Origin: Eumeta japonica
Taxonomy: Eukaryota > Arthropoda > Insecta > Lepidoptera > Psychidae
NCBI GenBank assembly: GCA_005406025.1
Contig: BGZK01000494.1
Coordinates: 248,001-312,000, forward strand
DNA: 64,000 nt
Direction: 5' to 3'
Every line of letters starts with the position of its first letter. Position 1 is the first letter of the stretch. This document shows, piece after piece, positions 38,111 through 50,387 of this stretch. The notes beneath the pieces were generated by a model. That model saw nothing but the letters and a program-made list of their open reading frames with translations. It had not been told where the DNA came from and did not search any database. The translations under genes were made by a program, and so were the position numbers.

Positions 38111-39189
38111 TATGATTTTTGCTATAAATATACGAATCATTATTTTTCTATCTGAACTATTCTGTCAATGTCAAAGTAAAAAAATGTTCTAAAGTTCATA
38201 GCTCATTAAGGGTATTTTCATGGGCCAAATTTCCGACGTACTTATAGAGGTTTACACATTATATTTTATATTAATATAGCTAATTTTACGCGTCTTTCTA
38301 TCGTTTTGTATTCATTTTTATTCATTCAACTAGAAAAATTTTCTAGAAGTAGAAACAAAAGTGAGTTTGAGCATCAACGACATAAAATCATAAAATATAT
38401 ATGATACACATGCATTATATCAATATTGGGAAAATGCTACTATTTTAATTTATTGTAACATGAATTTATACTAAATAGAAACCTTATTAACCGATGTACA
38501 CCTTTTACCGCCTATGCTTTTACAGTTACTATGTCAATCATAAACAATTCTTTCTATTTTTAAAATGAACTCTATAACCATAAAGAAGGAGAAAATATAG
38601 AAAAATGAGATCATGAACTCCGGGTATATTTTGGACCGGCGTTCTGCGCGAAGTGACATGAGAAATGGCCGAGGCGTACTTTACAAAGCTATCGTCGGCT
38701 CCGGCGGGCGCGGCGGTCCGCTTGTTGAGATGCATAATGTATCAGTCTTAAGATGAAAGTACAATCTAAATCTATATTTCGGGTAAGGTTACGCGAAGTG
38801 AAAATATGTATGGGTAAAGTCACCTTGCATGGAATACATTTTAGAATTACGCGCTTGCTATGAAAGCAATTGATGAAAGAAGGAAACAAAAAGTATTTAA
38901 AATAATCAGCTTATATAAGAAATGAATGTAAGACTTTATGCGAAACTGACTTATAGCTCCATTCTAAAGGCTTGCTACGTCATTAGATTAAGATAAACAC
39001 CTCACGACAAGCATTTTAGAATCAGCACTGATTAAAACACTCATATCTTGTGAAAAGACAAAACATTTATATAAAACAATTTGATTTTATTGTACGCTCA
39101 ATATCAAATGAAAAAAATTATCTATCTTCAGAGATTTCTCCTACTTTAAAAAAGATATTACATAGTCAAGAAATAAATGAGTATGCAAG
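38111..39189. other. unassigned AT-rich DNA
   Basis: No supported gene or recognised repeat. Confidence 0.45.
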
Positions 39190-39470
39190 CCATTGGAGAG
39201 TAGATTGTCACCGTCGCTCGTGGACACTTACAACCACGGAGGAGTCACCACTGCGTTGCTGGCTTCTTCGAAGGGAATAGGGTATCTAATAGAAGGGGAT
39301 CGGTATGATTGATGACAAGGGGGATGGGCCACCGGACGAACCGCAACAGCGGTAGCTGCTCCATCACGTCCATATCCTGTGAGAATGTGATATTTCACCG
39401 GCTGAGCCGGCCCGTGCTTTTGTGCTGCAGTCGAGTTGACTACAGCAGGGCTCTACCACAGTAAAACTTA
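39190..39470 (+). repeat. GC-rich putative interspersed repeat
   Basis: It contains gaagggaatagggtatctaa, tgattgatgacaagggggat, tttcaccggctgagccggcc and gactacagcagggctctacc. The abrupt change from AT-rich flanks and the lack of any frame suggest a retroposon 3' part. The family is not assigned and there is no second copy in this window. Confidence 0.35.
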
Positions 39471-40171
39471 CTTATTGACACAAGTGCTTACTAACGACAA
39501 TTCTCTGCTCAGCAAGTTACAAAACCATTACCGCGAAATAGGGTAATTCTAACTAGCTAAATAGTTACTATATATGTTTTACAATAATTTATTTGACTGT
39601 TACAATTGCGATTAAGAAACTATATCACCCGACCACGGAGCGAACGTGGCACGTTTCTCACAAGCTACTTCCGAAACCCACGGTCGGGGTCAGGGATTTC
39701 ATCATCATCAAATAGAAACTATCGGACAAACTAGGCGAAATAGTTACGTTTGCTGGCCCGTCAGCCGCGGCTGTTTACTTAGGTCGCCTATCCTGACCGG
39801 CCGTAGCTCTGATGATCTATAACGTATTCGAATGCACCACGGGGTTTATTGTCGAATTTGCGAAAGCGATTACGAACATATTAAGCTTCGAGTACAATAT
39901 CAATTATAATTGTCAAAGAATCAGTCCTGGAGAAGTGAACGCGACACGCTAGTTTCGCTTTTTATTGTATAATATAATAAAATAAAAAAATCTTTTATTT
40001 CCTACTAATTACTTTAACATTATTTTAAGCTATGTAACTAATTTAATACATTTTTTTAATTTTCCTTTGATTACTTTACAAATTTAATTATTTTAATACA
40101 CTTAACTAGTTTATTTTCTTAAACTACTTTATTTATGGACTATTAACTAGTTTAACATAAAAAATTTGATT
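39471..40171. other. unassigned AT-rich DNA
   Basis: Nothing recognised. The last part (about 39960-40170) is the AT-rich tail beyond the LINE fragment. Confidence 0.45.
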
Positions 40172-41190
40172 ATTTCTCATCAATATCTATAGGGAACTCC
40201 ATGGTGGGAATAGGCCTCCTCCAACGATGCCCATTTGTCTCTCTGTCCTGTGCAACCTCTTTCCACTTTGGACCGGCTGTCTTTTTAATCTCATCTTCCC
40301 AACGTGTCCTTCCTCTGTTCCCTTTACCCGGAGGGCCTTTCCAAAATGTTACCTTTGTTGTCCATCTCTGATCTTTAAGCCTCGCGACATGTCCCGCCCA
40401 TTGCACTTGAGTTTTTGTGCATATTCATTGCATTTGTTGCTTCGATTACTGACCTAATTTTTGTATGTCGTATCTTATCTAATTTCTTTATTTTAAGCAC
40501 GCTGCGCTGAAGTTCACGTTGACAAGTTTCTTTTTTAATTTTGAGATAAATTTCTACGTCACAATCGTTCGTCAAGCACGGTAGGAGAGTGGGGTTCATA
40601 ATTTTTGTTTTAAAAGTTACAAGAAGGTTACTTTTAAAAATATCCTTCAGGCTCCAGTGTTTATCCCATGTTTGTTGTATTCTTCTTTCAATTTCTAGTT
40701 TGTTGTTTTTTCTGTCAAAACTGATTCGCTTTCCTAGATAGATGTATTTAACGGTGTATTCAAGTGGTATTCCATTAATTATTACTAATCTTCTCCTACT
40801 ATTTGTGATTGCCATAGTCTTAGTGACATTCATTTCCAATCCCACCTTAATACTAGAGCTAAATGCAAAGTTTCAATCGTGACCTGTAGCTGAGAACTGG
40901 ACTCTGATAACAACACTGAGTCGTATATGAATCTTAAGCGACTTAAGTAGTCACCCTTTATAAACAGTCCTGACTTGCTCCAATCTAACTTGTTAAATAG
41001 TTTCTTGAATGACTATAAATATTTTTAAAGATAACGGATCGCCCTGTCTTAAGTCCCTTCCTATAGGAAAACTAGATCCGAGAGTTCCTAACTTTATTTT
41101 GCCCTTGTCATTGGTATATATGTTTTGGATGAATGAAAAACTCCAGGTAACATTCACCAAAAATACTTGTAGAGTAGATTACGATACCCG
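40172..41190 (-). pseudogene. dead LINE reverse-transcriptase, C-terminal part
   Basis: Read on the minus strand from about 41150 down, fragments of a non-LTR retrotransposon polymerase follow in order. RT block RDLRQGDPLSLKIF is at about 41057. The catalytic block is LRFIYDSVLL at about 40935-40906, where the expected F-A/Y-x-D-D motif is FIYD, so the second aspartate is not in place. GLEMNVTKTMAITNSRR and YIYLGKRISF follow in the long frame 40845-40375 (156 codons), then ERRIQQTWDKHWSLKDIF and LPCLTND. A further frame (40406-40170) ends the protein with the typical WAGHVARLKDQRW...GRTRWEDEIKKTAG C-terminus. At least two frameshifts and the altered active site show it is inactive. The 5' part with the endonuclease is absent (5' truncation, usual for LINEs). 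The clade is RTE-like or related, by memory of the C-terminal pattern. Confidence 0.85.
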
Positions 41191-43602
41191 TGTAACATAT
41201 TACTATGCTCTGTTCATCTAAGATAAGTGGATCATCATCAATAGACCAACAGAGAAATAATGACAGCACGAGAAGACACAAGGTGCGCATGGCATGGTTT
41301 CCAATTACGTCCAGAAGGGCTAAAGTAGTGGTAAATTGCAACATCGCCGCAGAGTCGTTGCGTAAGCATCGGCAGTGCAGTAAAGTGGCCACTCGCCCGC
41401 CCGGACAGCGCAATGCCGGAGTCCTTTAACTTTGGAGCGTCTCTCCGGAGGCGCTCTCTTCCCGCGTAACGAGCTGGAGGCAGAACCACCTGACAAGATA
41501 TTCATAGAGAGGTGGGTGGTCGTTTATGAAATGCTGATAATACCAAGAGTTAAATCAGATTCTCGCCGCTGCGATTTGAGTTCTGCATACCTTTTGTAAA
41601 ATCGATGCAAATGTAAAAATCGTAGAATTAAAATATTGGGCGTTAACAGCAAAAGCGTAATTTTGTTAAAAAACGCGTATCACTTAAAATGAACTTTATG
41701 ACAACGTGCAGATTGCTTACCTCTCAGTAAGTATATCGATAATCATCGGTCAAATTAACAAAAAAAAAAACCTTGGAAAGCTATTATTTCAATTTAGCAT
41801 TTCCAAAATAGATTTGCCCGCAAGGTGAGTAAGCGATGTTTGCAAATCAGAATTTTCAAGGAATTGCTAAAATACATTTTTCCATTTAGCGGGAGAAAAG
41901 GTTTTAGGAGTTGGTTACATTGTCGTAGCGAACTTGCTATCGACTGGCTATTCACAGAATCCGCCCACCGTGCGCCAGGAGGAGCTGGTACTGGCAGGGA
42001 GCTTAGGGTGCCCTTTGTGTTGCCCCTTCTTTTATAAGCGAACGGAACGTTAGGTGCTCACTGTAAGTTGTTTAGCCTTTTATGTTTAAACGGGGTATTT
42101 GTCGATGTGAATCCACTCAATTTGTTCTGAATTGTTATGTTTACATAATATATTTATCTATATACCTGTAATTAACTGTAACTGACCGATGTCTGTATGT
42201 ATTTGGGAAATATTAATTAAAAAATAATATATGGAAAAATATGGGAGGTATTTGTAAATTCAATAAAACCCAAAACAAATATTCTCAGAATTATTGTCCG
42301 TCTGTTTGCCGCGGATCACGCAAAAACTACGATACAGAATTTAAATGCGGTTTTCAATATGTTGCCGTGGTCTAAAGTAAATAGGCCATGTTTCATCTTG
42401 ATACACAGCTTAGAAGACAAGTTGTATCCGAAACACTCAAATTGGTAAGTGTAAGTAAATGTAAGAAATTATTTTTAGTACTTCATGTCTATATGCTCTT
42501 AAATTATGTCCTTCTCTGTTCTTATTACACCTTCAAAAATTGAGACAAAAACAGAACCAGAATCTAGATCATAACGGACACAACGTCATGATCTGGATTC
42601 TGGATTTATGACACATTTCAAGTGTAATTTCTATTATCTACGAAATAAAGCCATTTTTGATATTGATTTTTTTTTTGCGTCATCAGGTGAAATAAAAAAT
42701 GTAAGCAATTCATTCTTGACCACGCAGGCGGACCTGTGAGCGAAAGTAAGTATATATTAAATACAGAAAAATTAATATCGTAAACGACTCCATCCGTGAA
42801 TTTTATAATATAAATGACTATTGATATTATGTCATACTCTAACTCACGTCTTCATCCCTGTGGATATATAAATTTCTGTATCCGATTTTACCGCCGCTAG
42901 TCGTGTCGGCTCTCCAGGGGACCTGGATACAGTTATGGGGATATGGAATATTATTTACCTTCCTTGTAATTTATTTTATATTGCACTTAAATATACGGCA
43001 ATATTGCCTGCCTTTATACTTTGACTTTACAGTGCACGTATTTTTAATATGAGTTTCGTTGAAATCAGTTCAATTACGAGGTGAATACAATGTACGTAAA
43101 AACAGAAAGTACAGAGAGACACGTGTATTATATTGGTCAGGTTACTGTAGACATCCATTTTATAAATTTATATTACACCCCTAGTGTTACATGTGTCTGC
43201 CGCGCACTCGGTTCTGTCTGCACCACTGTATTATCAAAACGGACCTTATATAATACGAAAAACCAAAAAGTGTTAGTTCATTAGATGCGACATTAAAGTG
43301 TATTTTACATAAACCGGTACAAATGAAATATAATGATTTAATATTTTCCGCTATGCGTGCAATACTAAAGAGAATTTTGTTCATAAATTAGTTTATGAGC
43401 ATGATTAATTATAGTTATCATACCAAAAGACAAAATTATTTTAAATTATCGATAAAGGCTTCGAACCGTTGCTCTTAATATTTCACAAGTAAACGAAAAT
43501 AAAAACAATGAATTTAATATATAATTAAAATAAACATACGAATGCAAAAACACAACCTATGCTATACACACGATGCTGTATCGTGTGTTATAGCATATAA
43601 GA
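41191..43602. other. unassigned DNA
   Basis: About 41290-41500 is GC-rich, with several overlapping frames and no recognisable domain. The rest is AT-rich, without a supported gene. Confidence 0.45.
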
Positions 43603-43870
43603 AATTAGTTTTCCGTCTGCAGCTTCGCCCGCACGGACGGAGAATAGTTCTTTCATCTTTTATTTATAACGACCTTGCTATCAATCCCACTCTCGATTCT
43701 GATTCAAAAGCATATAAACAAGTAGACGGACAAACGAGTTGCCCGTTATCTCCGTATCAAATCTCATTAAAAGTAGTACAGCCGTTTAAGCGTGAAAATG
43801 TAATAAAGAAACAGACAAACAAACAGACAGACAGACGCACCTTCCCATTTATAATATTAGCATGGAAGTA
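43603..43870 (+). repeat. family C-like repeat with retroposon 3' end
   Basis: It starts agttttccgtctgcagcttc, gcccgcacgg, then atcccactctcgattctgat. It ends in cgtatcaaatctcattaaaa, gtacagccgtttaagcgtga and the tail gacagacagacgcaccttcc, then ataatattagcatgga. The complete 3' end is typical of a retroposed lepidopteran element and marks the family's right boundary. The 114-codon frame is incidental. Confidence 0.7.
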
Positions 43871-46454
43871 TCGACAAGAACCCTAACCCTTTATATATTA
43901 AATACTATAGAAAGTTTGATATATATATATATATATATACACACACGTAAACATAAATATTATTTAAAAATAGTTGATTCACACCAGACAGGTATCAGCA
44001 CAGGTATTTCATTATTTGGTCCCATTCTACATTAAGTAGAAACGACATAAGACAGTCTCCATTTCCGCTTTCCTGGCTCAGTAATAAACATTTCTGTCGG
44101 CGCACATCGCCGCCGTCGCATAATGCCACATAGCTCCGTAGCGCAGCGCCCTCGCCTTCGAGGGCCGCCTAGGTCACAATGGAATATTTTAGGTTTTACT
44201 TTTAGAGTATCGACAGGAATTGTATGCCACTAAAGACGTTTGTTATCTTCGTCGAATAGACTTTATTATGGATAAATGTAGTATGATAAAGATATAAATT
44301 ATTTACAGTTACAACACACGGTGAATTTTGTGTATGTATTTCTAGGGTATATTAAATTGGAAACAAGCTTCTCACTACTTTTTTATTATATATACGTATA
44401 TATTATACGTAGTATACCGAACTCTTTCTGTAGATCCTTAGGGCGGTCGCACTTTGGATGCGTTTTCGTACGAATTTTACACGTGCGAATGCGTACGAAC
44501 ACGCAAAAACGATCCCGACTCTTCGAGTACCGTGGCGCCACGCACACTATGCGAACCAGTTGTACGTGTACGCGCATACAATTCCGAGATCTGAAATCAA
44601 TCATCACTAACTCGGATTTTTTAAGCGTTCGTACGATAAATTTGATATGGATACAAAAAAAAAACAATAATTAATTTCCTGTACGGATACAAATGTTTAT
44701 GAGATCGAAGTGACTGAACGTATCACTTACGTAACTATCAATGCAAGGAATGGCGAGATATATGCAATGAACATTGGAAAAAATAATAATACCTGGTAAG
44801 TCAATGCATTGCGTTTATTTATTCGTGACAAATTTATTATTAGATAAGAGACAAGATAGAATAATTTAAATGACAAATTTAACTTAGAACTAACTAGATT
44901 ATACTTGGACTGCGACGCCGCCGCCGCAGCGAAGGATCATCTAATAGATATAAATTCATTACTACGATGTTACCGAATTTTAACGGAGAAAAACACAACC
45001 AGTGTGCGCATTAAATTCGTACGTCCAATAACGTACGTTTACCGACGATAAAATGCACATCCAATGTGCAGCTGCCCTTGTATTTTTCCAAATGCTTATC
45101 TACGAGATTTTATTGGATCTGTAACCGGCTAGGCAGCAGGAGAACGCACCGGCGAAAACATATGACTTCTATACAAGATAGGAAAAATGTGATATATTGA
45201 AATGAGTTGCCAAATGTTTTCAGTGGTTCTCGACGGTGTACTGGGTGAAAGACGAACGCGTGTCGATATCGAGGAGTCCCTTTTATACTATACAAATATA
45301 TTAAGGTTTAATAATAAATTCATGCCTTGAAATTTAGAAATATATTATTTTGAAATTTGAGTTCTTTTGTGTAATTTATTTATTCTCATTTTTAATATAA
45401 AAAGATTGAATAACTGCATACATAGGTAACCCAAAAAATGATGACTATGAAAAAAAAAAGAAATAGTTTCAAAGAAATGTATGAAAAATATCATACAAAT
45501 ATCTGAAAAACCACTAATTTTCGCGAGATCTGTTTCCCACCTGCATATATCACTGCTCTTCAACTAAATCGTAATAGCAGACCAATCCTGTAAACTGAAA
45601 ACGTGTCAATAGGTATCGTTACGACGTTAAAATTACGCCAATCGAGGGTGAGCAGAAATATTCGGATTATTGAAACATTTACGCAAAAAAAATTTACACG
45701 CGCATGAAACCTTAGACCATCGCAGCTTAGAGCTCGTGACCGACTGAGCCGGTACATTACTTTTACATGGAACAGTTCACCGTTAAAAGTTATACCTTTT
45801 TTTTTTTTGTAGATTATTCATCGTAATACTATTGTCTGCCGGACGGTGCACACCAAAAACTAAATTTTACATCGAGCTCATTGTAGGGGGCGCTCGTGAT
45901 GTCGAGAGCGAGCGAACAATGAACGACTTTAGCCCCCGTTTGTTTACTGAAACTTTTATATGACGGGCCGCTGAAGGCGAAAGCTCCTTAATTGGAAACT
46001 TAGCGGCCGGCCTTCTTTCGCTTGTTAATATTGCGCCCGGAAAGTTTCGCGAACGGATCATTTTAATGACAGGTCTAAGACGCTAAACAATAGACTTTAA
46101 TATTTTGAATGAAAAATATTATTTATTTTAGGAGTTTAGAAAAACGTTATTAGAATTAATGAATTGTTTTTGATATCACCCGTGTTTAATATATAATTGA
46201 TTATTAGATACTCAGACCATTAAAAATATATTGTGATATATGAAAATACTGCAGTGCACGACTACATGTCACATGAGATGGTTGGGAGCGCATATGTCAG
46301 TTGTTTTAACACTCTTAACGCCCTGGTGGATGTAACTGTCCGCATTTTCCTGAGGATGTGCCTAGTTGGCATGAAACGGATGTAGAATTAACAATATAAC
46401 TACTTAGTCGACTAGGATAAATAAACAATTAACACTTGCTTGTCTCTTCTCGAA
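43871..46454. other. unassigned AT-rich DNA
   Basis: Includes a (TA)n(CA)n run at 43919-43946. No supported gene. Frames at 44321-44674 and its antisense have no recognisable domain. Confidence 0.45.
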
Positions 46455-46666
46455 CAATATTCAATTTGATGGACAGAGTGATTCGTAGTGGAAGAACAGA
46501 TTCAAGGGTCAGGTGTAGGTTGCATCCTACATGGTGACGCGTTGCAGGCAAGCGTCTAATCAATATTCAGTTCGATGGATAGGGATTAGTAGAGGAAGAA
46601 CAGATTCAAGGCTCAGGTGTAGATTGCATGCTACATGGTGACACATGTTGCAGGCAAGCGTGTAAT
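46455..46666. repeat. imperfect ~106-bp tandem duplication
   Basis: Copy 1 (46455-46560) and copy 2 (46561-46666) share caatattca(a/g)tt(t/c)gatgga, ggaagaacagattcaagg, tcaggtgtag(g/a)ttgcat and tgcaggcaagcgt. They differ by several substitutions and short indels, so the duplication is not recent. Confidence 0.9.
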
Positions 46667-46811
46667 TATAGATTTCCGCGCATTAACACCTCACACAATA
46701 GAATAAATAATTGTATGCATTCACAAGTGACACTAAGTATGATGAACTCATATTTTGGATGTTAAACATAAAGCAAATATTTGAAACAATTTATTTTAAT
46801 TACAATGTATT

Positions 46812-46985
46812 TTATTACTAAAACTCACGCCTATTTTCCAGTAGGGTATGTAGATATTACAGATTTCTGCACGGTATGACCTTTGTATATCACTCTTACT
46901 TCATTGATATCCATCGAGCTTTTCATGCATAGGTTGGACGGTTTTTTAAAATTTTACCTTGTATTTTAATTATGCCATTCCCCAT
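46812..46985 (+). repeat. family B interspersed repeat, copy 6 (+)
   Basis: aaaactcacgcctattttcc, agtagggtatgtagatatta, ttctgcacggtatgaccttt, cattgatatccatcgagctt and ttcatgcataggttggacgg, matching copy 4 throughout. Confidence 0.8.
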
Positions 46986-47079
46986 TTGAGTATACATGAC
47001 TAATTACATATAATAAAACATTAAAGAGAAAAATCTGTAATTACCGACAACTCCTGTCCATGTAATTCGTTGGGACTAT

Positions 47080-47240
47080 TTTGATATGATAATAAGAATC
47101 AAAGTCTGAGCCAGAATCGATAGCGAGAGCAGAAACAAGAGCGGGATCGTGATCGACGGCGTTATCGGTCGATGTATGAAAAATGAGGGAACTCACTCGA
47201 TGTCCACGCGGGAGGAGCTGCGGGCGAAATCTGGTCAGTC
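47080..47240 (-). repeat. family C repeat (-)
   Basis: Minus strand: agatttcgcccgcagctcct, cccgcgtggacatcgagtga, then cgataacgccgtcgatcacg, atcccgctcttgtttctgct and tcgattctggctcagacttt. Confidence 0.7.
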
Positions 47241-47569
47241 GTATATTATAAATAACAGCTCCTGCTCGCATGCATATCCACGTCGGCACACTTTAGTTAT
47301 ATTTTTGTTTCCGTTGCGAATATTGGCGAATCTTCGCGCACGTCATTTTTATTTTCACCATCGCTCGTACAGCCGAGTGTTAGAGATCGAGGGTGGTGAT
47401 CATCGTAGTAGGTGCGAAGGGCCCTGGCCTCACAAAATCACGAATCACGACATGAGAAACAGGCACGGACGAAGGTCGATGCGACGGTATTTACACCTAC
47501 AAATACAAACGTCGCATACGCCAGCTTGCGTCCGTATCGCCGCCTGCGTGTACAGAACGCTTTATTTTT

Positions 47570-47720
47570 CCTCGATCTCGTTCTCGATTTCAATTGGCCT
47601 ATTCAATGATGGTCCCTATCGATTCCGATGTCGGTCGCAATCTCGATCGCTTCATTCGTTATTTGTATCGATTATACGCCCCGCGGTTTCATTTTCGTGC
47701 GACATTAGTAGTGTTTCTAC
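47570..47720 (+). repeat. family C-like interior sequence
   Basis: Units ctcgatctcgttctcgattt, ggtccctatcgattccgatg and cgcaatctcgatcgcttcat without the usual start. Probably another worn copy. The 194-codon frame at 47149-47733 spans both this and the preceding repeat and is not credible as a gene. Confidence 0.45.
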
Positions 47721-48596
47721 ATTGCGTTCGTAATAGTATTGTTTGTTGCTAAAATGTTGTAAATATTACTGTAGTATTCAATTAATTGCATATATTTACC
47801 TATGTTTGTCTAAGGCCTTGTAGCCTAGAAATGTGAACTCATCTACCACATCACAGGCGCATTCATTATAAAGTTATATTATAAAATCTTATCTCAAAAT
47901 GTATCTTTTTTAGCATTGAACGATGAAACTATCTGAAAGGATCGTGATGAAACTTGGCAAATACAGGAACTAATAAAACAAATAACATACGACTTATATC
48001 ACTCGGGGATAGTTTAGCTTTCTACGGATGAAACGATTTTTAGAATCGATTCGGTACCTTCGGACTCTAACCCTTCTACGCACAAACAAACAATTTTCAC
48101 TTCTCTACAACATCGGCGTGGACGGACCGTAATCGCGATAAAGCAAAACAGCGGCCGAGGCTACAAGGGGGGCATACTCGATTCCGTTCACGAATACTGA
48201 TTATATTCATTATGAAGAGGAGAATAACAAGATGTCGGCGCGGATTACTACCCCGGTCCTGAATTAAACCGAGCCTCCGGCGGTGGGGGCGCGACCGGCG
48301 AGGAGGTGATGCGGGGGGAAGGGACTGCGGTGTCGTCGCCGTCGTCGGGGTTAATAAGCGGACGAACATGGGTATTACGGTTTTTTTTTTTATTGTAGCG
48401 CGGGACCAAGACCGTGGCTGTAAATGTGCCGTTAAATCGGATGCGTTTTGGCCGTGAAACTGTGACAGAACAATGTTCATCGGTCTTTAGTTATATTGAA
48501 TCGACCTGGTATGTGTTTATGATGTAGTAAAGTTTACTTCGGAATTTGTCGTATTTCAATGAGGGAGATATAGATAACATGGGATTACAAAAGCGA
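47721..48596. other. unassigned DNA
   Basis: About 47930-48090 (gatgaaacttggcaaatac, ggatgaaacgatttttagaa, tcgattcggtaccttcgg) resembles the 3' part of a retroposon but is too worn to assign. About 48240-48350 is GC-rich with GGTG-like purine runs. Confidence 0.4.
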
Positions 48597-48910
48597 TGAG
48601 GTTCTATGTTCGTCTGTATACGAATTTTGTGGATGCCCAACGATAACTTCGTTAACTGTGGATCGATACTTTTTTTGTTTAAAAGATTGTACCCTCGAGG
48701 TGGTCCCATAGTCACCGAATCAGGACCTGATGATGGAATTCCAGGGAAATCAAGTAAAATCCTTCAATATTATAAGCACGTATGTGTTTGAGCTCCTTTT
48801 ATTATTTTTTAAGTGTTTGCATCTGCAAGTCTTAATTCCATGTTGCTGAGCTGATGATGGAGCACTTCTTAAGAGTTATGATTTAGGGAATAATACAACG
48901 ATTTATCGAC
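48597..48910 (+). repeat. putative interspersed repeat
   Basis: Words such as gtttaaaagattgtaccctc, gtggtcccatag, caggacctgatgatggaatt, ccagggaaatcaag and gctgatgatggagcacttc recall a dispersed lepidopteran element, by memory only. The 61-codon frame is incidental. Confidence 0.4.
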
Positions 48911-49390
48911 AGAAACAACTCTTTCACAATTAGATACTAATAAAACCTAGCATACACAAAAATAAAATTAGGTAAGTATTAATCCACCTACATATTTTCA
49001 TTCATTTATGTAAGTCCAATACGACAATCTAAACAGGAACTGGAACTATAACGATTATAGTAGAAAAACGATGAATTAAATGAATCTCAGTATGAATACG
49101 AATATGATGTGCATAAAATATAGAACTTTTTTATTATATTACATTATATAAGCTTGTATTAAAGTAGTTTAGTAGTTGCGCTCCTGTTAAGAATATGCTG
49201 GAGTGGTTACCACCGACGTCGGGCGATTCGAGATCGAGACTGCTATTCACTTGTTCCATTCAAAAGTAAAAGAGACGCCTGACCAATTATATTAACCATA
49301 ACTAAATCCACGCGCGGTGACGCTAGCTGATTAATAAACTTATACATATTTAATAGACTATCTAAAAAAATGTTAAATAAAACAATTTTG
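48911..49390. other. unassigned AT-rich DNA
   Basis: A pol III-like word (gggcgattcgagatcgag at about 49221) lies after a weak tRNA-like head, but no full SINE follows. Confidence 0.4.
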
Positions 49391-49638
49391 ATAAAAATAA
49401 AATGAAAACCGCCTACAAAAATTTATTTAGGTCATCGGTTGTTTTTGGAGTCGGTTCCAGTTAAAACAAAACAAAATACTATTTGTATACATGAACATCA
49501 AACGTGAATTATTAAGCCATCTTAGAAGAAGATATCTTCTTTTAAGAAGAAACAACTGCGCCTGATATATCTTTAGCTGGAACCGACTCCTAAAACGATT
49601 AATTATTTAAATAAGTTTTTGAAGTCAGTTTTATTTTA
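49391..49638. mobile_element. MITE with ~65-bp inverted repeats
   Basis: The left arm (aaaataaaatgaaaaccgcc ... tttggagtcggttccagtta, to 49463) matches the reverse complement of the right arm (49573-49638) with moderate divergence. gagtcggttccag is identical in both arms. The centre holds the 16-base palindrome aagaagatatcttctt. No coding capacity. The family, with the ends aaaactgacttcaaaaac, is common in Lepidoptera by memory. Confidence 0.75.
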
Positions 49639-50387
49639 TTATTTTATAATTATTGAACAATGTAACCTAAATCAGAGAATTTACAACATTATTCTACATG
49701 TACCATGAGGCTGTTCATTACGTGGAGATTGTGTCTATGAGATCAGTAATTTTTTTATCTCGTCCTGCCAGATACAACAAAAAGAAGTGTAGACTAAATT
49801 AATCAGCAAACAATTTATGCATACATTTCTGTATTGCAAACATTATATTTGGTTAAAGACTCTTTGAACAAATTTGTTATGATTACTTGCCACTATGTCT
49901 GATGCCAAAAGAGCAAAACTTTTGGGCGTGTCAATTCCGTCATTTATGATGGAATTTATTAGGATTTATTAATCGCAGAACATTCAATTATCTATTCAAA
50001 GAGGAAATAAAACAATTAATAATCTATATTTACATTATGATGCGATATCATTGCATTATAATATTATTAATCATGTATTACAAATGTTTAGTATCGCATT
50101 AAGCACTATTGACTTAAATAAAAATGATTTTCAACTACCCTAATCCACAACATTTCATTGATTTAAAAAAATCGTATTTAGTGAAAATCACGGCTATCGT
50201 TCATTTTCATAATAAATAATATCGCATTATTTTCAATCGTTAGATCAATAATATGGATCGCCACTCTATGGATTTCTAAGAGAAAAATTAAGCACAATTA
50301 TCAAAATACGTAGAGAACACGGATAATTTCTGAAATAAATGAGAAAAAATTACTATGAATGATCTAAAATGACTTATTATTTCTCGA
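49639..50387. other. unassigned AT-rich DNA
   Basis: No gene or repeat recognised. Confidence 0.45.

Noticed and set aside
44128..44195. tRNA-like word agctccgtagcgcagcgcc
   Set aside because: No cloverleaf can be formed by eye and no B box follows. Not a tRNA gene.
47149..47733. 194-codon plus-strand frame
   Set aside because: It spans two family C segments with low-complexity Ser/Arg/Phe text. No recognisable protein.
48097..48480. 127-codon minus-strand frame
   Set aside because: It covers a GC-rich tract giving Pro/Arg/Ser-rich text. No family resemblance.
49205..49325. tRNA-like head with gggcgattcgagatcgag
   Set aside because: A convincing A box and the SINE body are missing, so it is not called as a SINE or a tRNA gene.
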